From NCBI GenBank assembly GCA_963763485.1, contig CAVXOW010000003.1, forward strand, positions 558,001 through 622,000: DNA of 64,000 bases. The letters run 5' to 3'. The DNA is from CAWCKS01 sp963763485. GTDB lineage: Bacteria; Pseudomonadota; Alphaproteobacteria; Rhizobiales; Xanthobacteraceae. The translations under genes and the position numbers were made by a program. The notes beneath the pieces were generated by a model. It saw nothing but the letters and a program-made list of their open reading frames with translations. It was not told the DNA's origin and searched no databases. This document shows positions 1 through 8,272 of the stretch, in pieces (within the stretch, counting starts at the first letter, position 1; every line of letters starts with the position of its first letter).

Positions 1-912
1 CGGCTGACGCTCGATATCGCCGGCCGCACCATGTTCTCGTTCTCGATCGATAAATTCGGTCCCGAGCTGCGCGCCTTCGTGATGGAGTACGGCACCCAAC
101 TGGCGCAGCCCTACCCGCTCGATATGTTGCTGCCGCTCAACTGGCCGAGCCCGCAGGATTTCAAGCGCCGGCGTTTTCGCAAGCGGTGGACCGGCTTCAT
201 CTCGAAACTGATCGAGGAACGGCGCCAGGTAAAGTCGACCGATGGCGCGCCGCGTGACCTGTTCGACCTGATGGTTCAAGCGCGCGATCCGGAAACCGGC
301 GAAGCCTTCAACGACGCCCAGCTCGGTGACCAGGTCTCGACCATGATCCTCGCCGGTCACGAGACAACAGCAACCGCGTTGTTCTGGGCGCTCTACCTCT
401 TGGCGCTGGATCCTGCGACGCAGGATGAGGTCGCTCGGGAAGCGCTTGACGCTGCGGCGTCAGGTGAGTTCACGATGGAAAAGCTGAAGTTCACCCGCGC
501 CGTGCTCGACGAGACCATGCGGCTCTATCCGCCGGCGTTCCTGATCGCGCGCGCAGCCGCAGCACCCGACGTCATCGCCGGAAAGCCGGTGCAGAAAGGC
601 GACATCGTCCTGATCTCGCCGTGGATCCTGCACCGTCATGAAAAGCTGTGGCGGGACCCGAATGCATTCGATCCGCGGCGCTTCCTGACCGGCACGCCAC
701 CGGACCGCTTCGCCTACCTGCCGTTCGGGGTCGGGCCCAGAGTATGCATCGGGGCGCAGTTTGCGCTGGTCGAAGCGACGCTGTCGCTGGCGCGGCTGAT
801 CGCCTCGTTCCGTGTCGAGCTCCGCTCGAATGAGCCAGTGATGCCGATCGGCGTCGTCACCACCCAGCCCGATCACGCCCCGCCGTTTGGGCTGACAAGA
901 CGCGCGCACTAA
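1..912 (+). CDS. Cytochrome P450, 5'-truncated by window edge
   Basis: The reading frame is open from base 1, so the gene begins upstream of the window; about 303 C-terminal residues are present. The P450 landmarks appear in order: the I-helix oxygen-binding motif AGHETT (about base 350), the K-helix ExxR motif in ETMRLYPP (about base 510), and the haem loop FGVGPRVCIG with the thiolate cysteine codon at 745-747. The product is a haem-thiolate monooxygenase, probably soluble, that needs an external redox partner. No ferredoxin or reductase gene lies beside it. The substrate cannot be told from the sequence. The family call is firm and the subfamily is not assigned. Confidence 0.93.
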   Translation, partial: RLTLDIAGRTMFSFSIDKFGPELRAFVMEYGTQLAQPYPLDMLLPLNWPSPQDFKRRRFRKRWTGFISKLIEERRQVKSTDGAPRDLFDLMVQARDPETGEAFNDAQLGDQVSTMILAGHETTATALFWALYLLALDPATQDEVAREALDAAASGEFTMEKLKFTRAVLDETMRLYPPAFLIARAAAAPDVIAGKPVQKGDIVLISPWILHRHEKLWRDPNAFDPRRFLTGTPPDRFAYLPFGVGPRVCIGAQFALVEATLSLARLIASFRVELRSNEPVMPIGVVTTQPDHAPPFGLTRRAH

Positions 913-916
913 CGAA

Positions 917-947
917 AACGCGTGCCTCGCAGGGCGAGACACGCGTT
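917..947. terminator. Hairpin between P450 and the convergent small gene
   Basis: A 13-position stem with one mismatch (917-929 pairing with 935-947) surrounds a 5-base loop. It lies 4 bases after the P450 stop. On the minus strand the stem is followed by TTTTCGTT, so it fits best as terminator of the minus-strand gene at 977-1192 and may serve both genes. Confidence 0.6.
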
Positions 948-976
948 CGTCACTCATCCGCGGCAGCTGATTTCAG

Positions 977-1192
977 TTATAGACCCGAGTAGCCCCGCGG
1001 CAGCGGATCATTCTCCGGCTCCTGCTCGCGCAAATACGTCAAACCACACACCACCAGGCGCTCGGGATCGGTCTCGCCTGCCGACGCAATCGTCTTCAAA
1101 TACTCCGACAATCGATTACGGGCGCGCTCCGCGACGTCCGGCGTGCGCATCAAGCCAAAAATATTGATCGTGCGTTCGATGACCTTGTCCAT
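977..1192 (-). CDS. Small conserved-looking hypothetical protein
   Basis: This encodes 71 residues, charged and probably helical, with no signal peptide or membrane segment. I chose the ATG at 1192 over an alternative start at 1237 because an AAGAGGG ribosome-binding site lies about 8 bases upstream of it. The protein opens MDKVIERTINIFG and ends in a short proline/acidic tail. The gene converges on the P450 gene and has its own terminator. I recognise no function; the good start context and bacterial-type composition support a real gene. Confidence 0.55.
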   Translation of the reverse strand: MDKVIERTINIFGLMRTPDVAERARNRLSEYLKTIASAGETDPERLVVCGLTYLREQEPENDPLPRGYSGL

Positions 1193-1538
1193 CCAAACCC
1201 TCTTGCTGAATGTTTCGTAAACAGGCGGGATAACCAACGGCCCGCACTCACCGCCGTTCCCGAAATTCGCTCAGTGCAGGGCTCCATTGCCTCCGGAACC
1301 ATTTCGGTCGTTCGATAAGCGATTGATTTATTGAGACAATTGCATCCTCACGAAACTCGAGAAAGCGCTTTTGTTTCATCGCGCGCGGGCCGACGAAACA
1401 CTCGGTCCCATCCGCGAAACCGTTTTCCCTCGTCCACGCAGGAATCCGGAAACCGACATGGTCTACAACTCTGTGCATCGGGATTGGCGGTCGGTTGGAC
1501 AAACGATCTGGACCGCGGGCGCATAGGAGGACATCCCA
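1193..1538. other. Intergenic region, no convincing gene
   Basis: Overlapping open frames on both strands lack ribosome-binding sites and plausible composition. The stretch presumably holds the promoters of the two divergent small genes. I see no repeat or clear promoter motif. Confidence 0.4.
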
Positions 1539-1868
1539 ATGACCAAGTTTTCATTCACTGGCGGCAAGGCTTTCATCGCTGCGGGTCTCATGCTCGGCAT
1601 GATTTCGACCGCGCACGCCTACACCGCCGAGCAGCAGCAGCTCTGCACCGACGACGCCTTCCGGCTGTGCAGCTCCGAAATTCCCGATATTGATCGCGTG
1701 ACGGCCTGCATGATCAAGCACAAGGCCGAGCTCAGCCCCGCCTGCAAGTCGGTGATGGGCCCCGCTCCCTCCGACGCGCGCGCCACCCCCGTGACAAGCA
1801 CGACGCAGGTGAAGGCGTCGAAGCCGATGAACATCACCCCGCAAAAGACCAGGCGCGCGGGCGTCTAA
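1539..1868 (+). CDS. Exported cysteine-containing small protein
   Basis: This 109-residue protein starts after a strong TAGGAGG site. It has an N-terminal signal peptide (hydrophobic core FIAAGLMLGMIS, cleavage about AHA-YTA near residue 28). The mature part has four cysteines spaced as in a compact disulphide domain (CTDDAFRLC, then CMIKHKAELSPAC) and a disordered Ser/Thr/Pro C-terminus. Periplasmic location is inferred from the signal peptide. Similar small cysteine proteins are common in Bradyrhizobium, but I know of no function for them. The gene stands alone just upstream of tRNA-Ser. Confidence 0.75.
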   Translation: MTKFSFTGGKAFIAAGLMLGMISTAHAYTAEQQQLCTDDAFRLCSSEIPDIDRVTACMIKHKAELSPACKSVMGPAPSDARATPVTSTTQVKASKPMNITPQKTRRAGV

Positions 1869-2024
1869 GCCGAGATCTTTCCGAGTTTACTCAGACGACG
1901 AGTGAGACCGCTGGTGATCCCGCAAGGGGCACCGGCGGTTTGCTTTTGTGGGCATGTTGAATGCCCCGCTTCTCTCGACTTGGGGCTTCGGACTGCTATA
2001 AGCGCGGAACACGCGCAGGCGAAC

Positions 2025-2114
2025 GGATGGGTGGCCGAGTGGTTTAAGGCACCGGTCTTGAAAACCGGCGTACCCGCAAGGGTACCGTGAGTTCGAATCT
2101 CACCCCATCCGCCA
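2025..2114 (+). tRNA. tRNA-Ser(UGA)
   Basis: Acceptor strands GGATGGG (2025-2031) and CCCATCC (2104-2110) pair, followed by discriminator G and an encoded CCA. The anticodon loop CTTGAAA puts TGA at 2059-2061. A long variable arm (class II) and a GTTCGAATC T-loop are present. The 3' end also serves as the attachment sequence of a decayed element that follows. Confidence 0.97.
2101..2114 (+). repeat. att direct repeat, tRNA side
   Basis: This 14-base tRNA-Ser 3' end is identical to 2956-2969. The flanks differ immediately outside the repeat on both sides. Confidence 0.75.
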
Positions 2115-2492
2115 GAATAGGTATTAAGTAGCTGAAATAATTACACTATTTAGATCGATTCTACAGCTACGCACAAACCTAGGACAATGCGGCAGGGATG
2201 CTCCGAAACACGGGAGCATCTCGAATGCTGGCGAAAATTTCTTCTCAACCATTTGTTCACGCGACTGGACTAACTCAACAGCGGGGTCGGGCCTTCGTAT
2301 CGGTTGAGTTTTGAGTCTATGTCTTGGCCCTCCCCCGGCGAGCTCGTGCGCGTTTTCTTGCTGGCGCTTCTAACCGCGCTCGCAATTTCCGATATTCAAG
2401 CGCACTCCAATCCGCCTCAAGGCTGCCGATGGCAACTTATCGACCTGCAGGAAAGCGCGGCTTTTGCCCGCGGGCAACTTATCTGCTCAGCC
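2115..2492. other. Element interior between tRNA-Ser and integrase stump
   Basis: This is AT-richer sequence without a convincing gene. A plus-strand open frame at 2304-2516 (70 codons, one hydrophobic stretch) has no ribosome-binding site and no recognised homologue. It could be noise or the relic of a small membrane protein. Confidence 0.35.
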
Positions 2493-2834
2493 CTAACAGC
2501 TAACGCGCGAAACTAGGCATTGGCCTTCTTTGCCCTCCGTCGTTCGCGCCATGTGTCTGGCTTCCGAACATCCGGCGCCGGCGGCCCATCTGGCCCCTTT
2601 GAGGCTAATGCGCTCGTAGTCGCCAAGGCCCATCTTGCGAGCTCGGCCGGCAATCATGAATTGGAAGACCCAGGCCTTGGTCTTTCGCTTGTCCAGCTTG
2701 CTAACCTGCAGATACAAGCCGCCGCCATCGCCATATGACCCCGGCGCTAGATCGCGTACGGTCTCTTTCACCGTCAGTTTGTTGATGACCCTGCCCACTG
2801 TCCGCCTTCGGCTTGCGCACAATCCTACGCACAA
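2493..2834 (-). pseudogene. Truncated tyrosine-family phage integrase
   Basis: The first 80 or so residues match the N-terminal arm DNA-binding domain (DUF4102 type) of tRNA-targeted integrases: INKLTVKETVRDLAPG, then GGGLYLQV, AWVFQF and MGLGDYERISL. After that the recognisable sequence jumps frame (an alternative frame reads WRERRRAKKANA, typical of the next helix) and then stops. The core-binding domain and the catalytic domain with the R-H-R-Y residues (about 300 residues) are absent. It lies inside the 14-base repeats at tRNA-Ser and must be inactive. Confidence 0.8.
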
Positions 2835-2955
2835 ATCCGAGTGAGAGGCTATGAGAACCCTTGAAGATTGTCGAGAACGTCAGAATTGATGTTGTGCCGA
2901 TTCCACAGGCGCTTTCGATAAGCAGTGAGAACGTGTGAGATTAAAATTGCACGGA

Positions 2956-2969
2956 CACCCCATCCGCCA
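2956..2969 (+). repeat. att direct repeat, distal side
   Basis: This is an exact second copy of the last 14 bases of tRNA-Ser, 855 bases downstream, marking the far boundary of the decayed element. Confidence 0.7.
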
Positions 2970-2983
2970 CATACCAATCAGGA

Positions 2984-3232
2984 TCACCTCTGGCCGGAGG
3001 ACGATGTTACCGAACGACGAAGTGCTCTTTCGATGGCCGCCCGGGCAATCGAGACGTGCGGTTCGCCGCGGTCCGCGGCCTCTGCCAGCAACGCCGCGGC
3101 GCTGATCCAATCGACGCGCGCTTGCTCGCTTGGCGGCAGTTGACGAATAAATCCCCGAGCCTCCGCGAGTGTTCTCAGGGGAAGGCGACCGACGGGCTTG
3201 ATAGGGACCTCAAACCGCAAAAACCAAGGCAT
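2984..3232 (-). CDS. Small conserved hypothetical protein
   Basis: This encodes 82 residues if started at the ATG at 3232 (MPWFLRFEVPIKP). The longer upstream frame is probably not translated. The pattern (a Pro-Trp-Phe-Leu-Arg-Phe opening, a LRTLAEARGFIRQLP helix, then an alanine-rich helix) resembles small proteins of unknown function that are frequent in rhizobial accessory regions. It starts just outside the integrated remnant. No catalytic motif is visible. Confidence 0.5.
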   Translation of the reverse strand: MPWFLRFEVPIKPVGRLPLRTLAEARGFIRQLPPSEQARVDWISAAALLAEAADRGEPHVSIARAAIERALRRSVTSSSGQR

Positions 3233-3786
3233 TCTGAAATCAGCGTCATCATCGTAAAAGAATTTGGGCGAGGCCGCGGTATCCGTTGTGTCGACGCCCG
3301 CGGCCTCTGATCGCGCGAGTATGCAGGCCAACTGGGAAAGTAACGGCCATCTCACGCGACTGATCTCAGTCAAAATTCAATGAGAGACGGGATCAAGAAG
3401 AGTCGTCCGTTAAGGTTGCTGTGAGGCGGCGATATCGATGCGCAGCCGGGAGCTTGCCTTGGCGACGTTAGCTACTTGCGTCTAGCGGCCGAGAAATGTT
3501 GGACGCATCGAACCGCAATCATCGGACTGATGGCCGTTCTGCGGGGCACAACATTATTAACGCGGCCAAATTATTAACGCGGCCAAGGCAAGAACGACCG
3601 CAAACGTGCCCCCGGCGCTGCGCTTGAGCGTCAGGCACTCGGCCAATTTCACGCGATGTTCGACGAGCTTGCTCTGAATAGCGCCGCAACTCACGCCATC
3701 CGTCACCAACACTGCGCGATATCCGAGACGCGGTCTGGATCAAACCATCCAGCGATTCCCGAGAGCAAGGCCGGCCTGCCCGAGGC
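3233..3786. other. Intergenic region with a short tandem repeat
   Basis: No gene is supported on either strand. The only structure seen is a perfect two-copy tandem repeat at 3553-3586, listed separately. Confidence 0.45.
3553..3586. repeat. Tandem repeat, two perfect 17-base copies
   Basis: ATTATTAACGCGGCCAA occurs at 3553-3569 and again immediately at 3570-3586. It is AT/GC mixed and unlike the flanks. This may be a recent slippage duplication or paired protein-binding sites. Confidence 0.85.
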
Positions 3787-4999
3787 TCAACCCCGCCGCC
3801 GCTCGTAGCAATGGAAGCCGCCATAAATTCCGGAACGGTCGCGCTCAAAGCCGAGTTGGCTACGTTCGGCGTCGCGGCGCCAGGTTTGCCCGAGGTCCAC
3901 AAGCGGCGGAGTCTCGAGCGGCGAATTCAACTCCGGCCGTGCGAAAGATCACCCGCACCGTGTCCTTGCCGGCACGGTCGATCGCGTTCCAGAGCGCGCG
4001 AATTTCCCCCGGTGCCATCCAGTCCTGCGAATCCAGCACCACGACCGCGTCGACTTCGCGCGCCGGCAAACTTTCCAGAAATACGCGAAGGTTGGCATGA
4101 ACCGGCACAACCCGTCCCGCCCCTGCCTTCATCCGCTCGAACTGGCTCTGCTGCAAATAGGGAGGCAGGCACTTGTCGCCCGGGCCGGCGTAGCCGCGGC
4201 GCAGCGCCTGCCAGGCGAAATAGTTGTTGTCGTTGGGATGGGCATTGATCAGGCGCAGCACGCGGTCGTGCAGCACCTCGTTCAGCGGGCGATCGCCGCC
4301 GAGCAGCACGCGCTGTTGCGGGGGAATCCCCAAGCTGAACAACAGCGCGGGCGTCCGCGTCATCACGCGCGCGAAGCGCGAATGAAACTGATCGTGCAGG
4401 CGATCGAGCGCGCGCTGTCGCTCCGGCGAATCGAGCTCGCCTTCAAGCAATGCGGCAAGATCGATCCGCGCGACTTTCGCGATCCAGTGTCCGAAGCCGA
4501 TGAACCGGCCAAGCGTGCCGTGGCGGAAGAAGCCATCGCTGAAATAGCCGTATCGCGGCCGGCCACGGAAATCGCGCTCGTCCCAGAATTCGCGCGCGCT
4601 ATCGTCAAGAAAGGGCTGGAGCTGCTCGCGGTAACGGTCGGCGTTCTGCACCGAGGCGGCGTTGCCGAAGAATTGCCAGAACTCGGCGTACTCGGAGAAC
4701 GCGCGAAGCCCGGCCAGCTTCAGCTTCAACAGCGCGAGGTGCGCTTCATTCAGATCGACGGCAAACACCCGATGCGGCTCGGCCGTCAGGTAGGACAGCG
4801 CGTTGCAACCGCCCGACGAGATGGTGACGATCGTCGATCCGCTGGGCAGCTCCAGGGCCGCAAGATCGGCTTCAGGATCCTCCCAGATCTGCGTGTAAAC
4901 CAAGCGACGAAACCAGACCGCGAACAACTTGTCCCAGAGCGTCGACTCGCCGGCGTCTCGGCTGTTCCGGACTGCCGCAGCGATAAGATTGGATTTCAT
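3787..4999 (-). CDS. btaA: BtaA-type diacylglycerol 3-amino-3-carboxypropyl transferase (frameshifted)
   Basis: The first enzyme of betaine-lipid synthesis; it transfers the aminocarboxypropyl group of S-adenosylmethionine to diacylglycerol at the membrane. The DUF3419/BtaA pattern is clear: YTQIWEDPEAD near residue 37, the SAM-binding ISSGGCNALSYL, and FAVDLNEAHLALLKLK. The start at 4999 has a GGAG site. The frame breaks near 3930: after VIFRTAG the original frame ends at 3860 without family features. The neighbouring frame continues with SPLETPPLV, ERSQLGFERDRSGIYGGFHCY and stops at 3787, which is the normal BtaA C-terminus. This fits one extra base, either a real mutation or a sequence error. 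It is divergent from btaB. Confidence 0.85.
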
Positions 5000-5074
5000 T
5001 CGCGCTCCGAATCAAACAATTCCAGCGACGCTAGAGCTCGATCGCAAAGGTTTTGAGACAGCACCCGGCCACGC

Positions 5075-5092
5075 TTGTCACACCGTTGTCGC
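5075..5092. promoter_or_regulatory. Candidate Pho box between btaA and btaB
   Basis: Two 7-base half sites, TTGTCAC (5075-5081) and TTGTCGC (5086-5092), are separated by 4 bases, giving the 11-base period of PhoB boxes (consensus CTGTCAT repeats). They match the consensus at 5 and 4 of 7 positions. Betaine-lipid genes in rhizobia are known to respond to phosphate limitation through PhoB, which makes the position meaningful. Binding is an inference. Confidence 0.4.
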
Positions 5093-5140
5093 GTGAACGC
5101 CGGAAGCAAGATCGCCCTCTGACGCATGGCGAATTGAACA

Positions 5141-5929
5141 ATGCTGATCTCGCAATCAAGCCCTGGATCCGACGCAGCGTGGTCGCTCGGCGCCACGAAT
5201 CGCATGAACCGGATGTACCGCTGGCAGCGCTACATCTATGACGCCACGCGACGATACTACCTGCTGGGCCGCGACCGGCTGCTCGCCGAGCTTCGGGCTG
5301 ATGCCGGCACGACCATTCTTGAAATCGGCTGCGGCACGGGCCGTAACCTGATCCAGGCTGCGCGGCGCTATCCGGGCGCGTGGCTTTTCGGAATTGACGT
5401 ATCGACGGAGATGCTGACGTCGGCGACATCCGCGGTCGCTCGCTGCGGGCTCACGGACAGGATTTGCTTGGCCCATGGTGATGCAACAGCATTTGACGCC
5501 CCCGCCCTGTTCGGCATCGCAGCCTTCGACCGCGTTTTCATTTCTTACAGCCTGTCGATGATTCCCGACTGGCCTCGCGTCCTTAACGCGGCAGTCTCCC
5601 ATCTCGCCGCAGGCGGCAGTTTGCACGTCGTCGATTTCGGCAATCAGGAGCAATTGCCGCAGGCTTTCCGGACGCTGCTGCTACGATGGTTGGCCCTGTT
5701 CGATGTCTCCCCGCGCGGCGATCTCGAGCAAACGCTGCAACAGCTTGCCAGCGACGCCAGTGCCGAGCTTCGCTATGAGGAGCCGCTGCGTGGTTATGTG
5801 CAGCTTGCCGTCCTGACACTTCCAGCCCACGAGAACGGCGCGTCACAAGGCCTTCAGCACGCTGCGCCATCCCTCCAGCGCGCCAAACATCACAACTGCC
5901 ACGACGAACGGGATGACGTGATAAAATAG
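5141..5929 (+). CDS. btaB: BtaB-type diacylglyceryl-homoserine N-methyltransferase
   Basis: The second enzyme of DGTS synthesis; it methylates diacylglyceryl-homoserine three times with S-adenosylmethionine. The family opening MNRMYRWQRYIYDATRRYYL is followed by LLGRDRLL and the SAM motif I ILEIGCGTGRN (about residue 60), then GIDVSTEM. The start at 5141 gives a typical lead-in; an internal ATG at 5204 is also possible, and neither has a strong ribosome-binding site. The last 30 or so residues overlap the 3' end of the opposite-strand gene by 87 bases and look unlike the family, so the natural stop may have been lost. It is divergent from btaA. Confidence 0.82.
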   Translation: MLISQSSPGSDAAWSLGATNRMNRMYRWQRYIYDATRRYYLLGRDRLLAELRADAGTTILEIGCGTGRNLIQAARRYPGAWLFGIDVSTEMLTSATSAVARCGLTDRICLAHGDATAFDAPALFGIAAFDRVFISYSLSMIPDWPRVLNAAVSHLAAGGSLHVVDFGNQEQLPQAFRTLLLRWLALFDVSPRGDLEQTLQQLASDASAELRYEEPLRGYVQLAVLTLPAHENGASQGLQHAAPSLQRAKHHNCHDERDDVIK

Positions 5930-6874
5930 GCGGAACAGCAGTAGCGCGGCGATCAAGGGTTCGTCGTGTTGTCCGCCAAGGCCGACCAGGATCGTCGCAT
6001 CAAACGCTCCGATCCCGCCGGGCATGTGACTGACGAAACCAAGCACCATCGCAGCCGCGAACACTGCGGTGACGGTTGCAAGCCCCACATTGATCTCCGG
6101 CGGGATCAGCATGTACATCGCAGCCGCTGCACAGGACAGGTCGACGATCCCGACTACGATCTGCAACAGCACGGCGCGCCCGGACGGCAATCTGAGCGTC
6201 CATTTGCGACGGCCGATGACCCGTGGGCCGGTCCCAACCCAGCCCAGATACCCGAGAATGCCTGATAGCAACGCCATCGCCAGCGAACGGCTCATCCATG
6301 GCGGAAGTGCGCCCAGCGAGCCGATCGCAAGCGGAGCGATGGATCCGCTCAATCCAAGGATCGTCAGATTGCCGAGCCAAAACGTAATGCCGGTCAGAAA
6401 ACAGATCCGCGCGACGTCGCCGGCGCTGACGCCATGCGCCGAGTAGATGCGATAGCGAATTGCCGCCGACACGGGCAGCACGGCGCCAATGCCGTGGGCG
6501 ATCGGATAACTGACAAAACTGGCGAGTGCCGCTGTTCGATAGCTGACGTTGTCGAGACCAATGGTCCGGACGGCAAGCAGATCGTACGCGGTCAGGCTGA
6601 GGTATGACCCGACGACGAGCAGGAATGCCGCCCCTGCTCGCAGCCTGCTGGTTTGTCGCAGCGCATCGACGATTTGGTCGAGGTGAACGTTGCGGAGGAC
6701 ATTGGCCAGGGCAACGAGAGCGATACCGGCGATGGCGATGCTGACGAGGGCGCCGACCCCCTTCCAGCCGACGTAGCCGCGAAACGCAGCGCCCAATGCC
6801 GCAAGCATCGTTGAGTGAAGCTTCCATCCTTGCGTCACCAGTCGGCGACGATCTGCCGCCGCCGTGAGTCGCAT
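5843..6874 (-). CDS. UPF0104/lysylphosphatidylglycerol synthase-type membrane protein
   Basis: This integral membrane protein of up to 343 residues has about eight hydrophobic segments. It carries patterns of the UPF0104 family (the membrane half of MprF-like proteins): SFVSYPIAHGIGAVLPVSAAIRYRIY and GFVSHMPGGIGAFDATIL. Members without a soluble transferase domain, like this one, are of uncertain function; lipid flipping or lipid-linked transport is suggested for relatives. An ATG at 6808 with a GGAAG site is an alternative start. The gene converges on and overlaps btaB, so a role in envelope lipid handling is a reasonable inference. Confidence 0.75.
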   Translation of the reverse strand: MRLTAAADRRRLVTQGWKLHSTMLAALGAAFRGYVGWKGVGALVSIAIAGIALVALANVLRNVHLDQIVDALRQTSRLRAGAAFLLVVGSYLSLTAYDLLAVRTIGLDNVSYRTAALASFVSYPIAHGIGAVLPVSAAIRYRIYSAHGVSAGDVARICFLTGITFWLGNLTILGLSGSIAPLAIGSLGALPPWMSRSLAMALLSGILGYLGWVGTGPRVIGRRKWTLRLPSGRAVLLQIVVGIVDLSCAAAAMYMLIPPEINVGLATVTAVFAAAMVLGFVSHMPGGIGAFDATILVGLGGQHDEPLIAALLLFRLFYHVIPFVVAVVMFGALEGWRSVLKAL

Positions 6875-7212
6875 GCACGATTGATGTGTGGCATGGCGTT
6901 GTGACAGCAGCGCAACTTGCCGCTGACTTGTCGTTGGCTAGGCCTTATGCCGCCCCATCCTTCTGCAAGGTCTCCGTTGAGCCCCTCAATCGCCTTCGCC
7001 CAGAGGCTGTGTATCGGAAAACAATCGCGTCAGGCCCCTGCGCCGCCACATTCCCTCGCGAATCTCTGAGTACGTCTTGTTCGGCTCGCGTTGTGTCGTC
7101 CGAACGTCGGACGGCGGCGCCAGGGGACCAGCAGTATTGTGAAGCGAGGCCGCGGAGGCTCGCCGCGGCGTATTTTCGCATATGTTTTTGAAGTAGCTTT
7201 ACGGGGGCGGTC
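6875..7212. other. Divergent intergenic region
   Basis: The region separates the UPF0104 gene from the sensor kinase. No supported gene is present; open frames here run through from opposite-strand shadows. No clear promoter motif was seen. Confidence 0.4.
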
Positions 7213-8169
7213 GTGAATTTGCTGTTCGCCGCGCGGCGCTTGCGGCAAGTCTGGTGGATGCGCATCGCCATAGGCATGGCGATGTTTGCGATCGCTTTTC
7301 TGGTGCGCTGGACGATCAAGGTCGACGGCTTCCCGTTCATCACGTTCTTTCCCGCGGTGCTTGCGGCCGGAATGCTCGGCGGGGTCAGCGCCGGCGCGAT
7401 TTGCTCCGTACTCGGTCTCGTCGCCGCGCGTTATTACTTTACGTCGCCCTCGTTCTATCTCGGCCTCAACACCGCGACGTCGCTGGTCCCGCTGCTGCTG
7501 TTTGCGCTCGCCGCGGGAATCGAGCTGTTGCTGATTGGCCTGCTGAACCGTGCCATCGACGAGCTCTGGCTGGCGCGCGAACGGTCCAACACGCTGTTCC
7601 AGGAGCTGCAGCATCGCGTCGCAAATAACCTGCAGTTCGTGGCGGCGCTCCTGCATTTGCAGCGCAAGCTGCCGCTCGGCAAGGACGAGGCGCTTGCGAG
7701 CGCCAACGCGCGGCTCGAGATCATGGGCCGCATCCATCGCAAGCTCTACGATCCGGCCAACGCCGATCGCCCCATCACCGATTTCCTGCGCGATCTCTGC
7801 GGCAACCTGATCCAGTCTGCCGGCACGAACCGCGTGACGCTCAAGGTGATCGATGCCCCGTTGAAGCTCTCGTTCGAGAAGGTTATCCCAATTGCGCTGA
7901 TGGTCGCCGAGATCGTGACCAACTCGCTCAAGCACGCTTTCCCCGATGACCGTGATGGCTCGATCACGATCGCATTGACAGAGGAACCAGCGCCGCTCTG
8001 CACGCTCACTGTTGCCGACGATGGTGTCGGCTTCGCTGACGCCAGGGGCAATGGCACGAGGGAAGGTCTCGGTCGCCGCGTCATCGAAAGTCTCGCGTCG
8101 CAACTCGACGCCACGACGGTCTCCAGCACAGATCATGGCGCACGGGTCGCCATCACGTTTCGGCCGTGA
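7213..8169 (+). CDS. Membrane sensor histidine kinase, HisKA_2 type
   Basis: A 318-residue kinase starting with GTG. Residues 15-110 form a DUF4118-like block of about four membrane helices without a large periplasmic loop. A linker then leads to the phosphoacceptor helix ELQHRVANNLQF with His134. The ATPase domain follows with an N-box (NSLKHAF), DDGVGF and a final glycine-rich segment. The HisKA_2 family typically signals general stress or light/redox cues through response regulators. No response regulator or sigma/anti-sigma gene is adjacent, so this is an orphan kinase here. It is transcribed towards a convergent secreted protein, with a shared terminator between them. Confidence 0.88.
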   Translation: MNLLFAARRLRQVWWMRIAIGMAMFAIAFLVRWTIKVDGFPFITFFPAVLAAGMLGGVSAGAICSVLGLVAARYYFTSPSFYLGLNTATSLVPLLLFALAAGIELLLIGLLNRAIDELWLARERSNTLFQELQHRVANNLQFVAALLHLQRKLPLGKDEALASANARLEIMGRIHRKLYDPANADRPITDFLRDLCGNLIQSAGTNRVTLKVIDAPLKLSFEKVIPIALMVAEIVTNSLKHAFPDDRDGSITIALTEEPAPLCTLTVADDGVGFADARGNGTREGLGRRVIESLASQLDATTVSSTDHGARVAITFRP

Positions 8170-8189
8170 CGTCTATCGAAAGGGAAAGA

Positions 8190-8220
8190 GACCGCCCAGC
8201 GGGAGGCACGCTGGGCGGTC
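8190..8220. terminator. Bidirectional terminator hairpin
   Basis: A perfect 12-base-pair stem (8190-8201 with 8209-8220) has a 7-base loop and lies between convergent genes. On the minus strand it is followed by a T-rich tract (TCTTTCCCTTTC), favouring termination of the secreted-protein gene. Confidence 0.75.
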
Positions 8221-8272
8221 CACACCTGAAAGCACTGTCCATGCCCAGTGCCGTCAGTTGAAAAAGATTGCC

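Larger units (their letters stand above)
2101..2969. mobile_element. Remnant of an element integrated in tRNA-Ser
   Basis: The last 14 bases of tRNA-Ser (2101-2114, CACCCCATCCGCCA) recur exactly and in the same orientation at 2956-2969. Between them lies a truncated tyrosine integrase. A direct repeat of a tRNA 3' end around an integrase is the standard signature of tRNA-targeted integration. The 0.85-kb interior shows that almost all cargo has been lost. Confidence 0.75.

Noticed and set aside
460..957. Long minus-strand open frame inside the P450 gene
   Set aside because: It is a shadow of the P450 coding sequence. It is rich in Arg/Gly/Asp as expected of a reversed GC-rich frame, and it has no ribosome-binding site.
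1248..1693. Overlapping open frames upstream of the exported cysteine protein
   Set aside because: They lack start signals and familiar motifs, and they conflict with the well-supported gene at 1539-1868.
4097..5056. 319-codon plus-strand frame opposite btaA
   Set aside because: The btaA frame carries all family motifs. This frame is its antisense shadow.
7030..8136. 368-codon minus-strand frame opposite the sensor kinase
   Set aside because: The kinase H-box and ATPase motifs are on the plus strand. The minus frame is Arg/Gln-rich shadow sequence.
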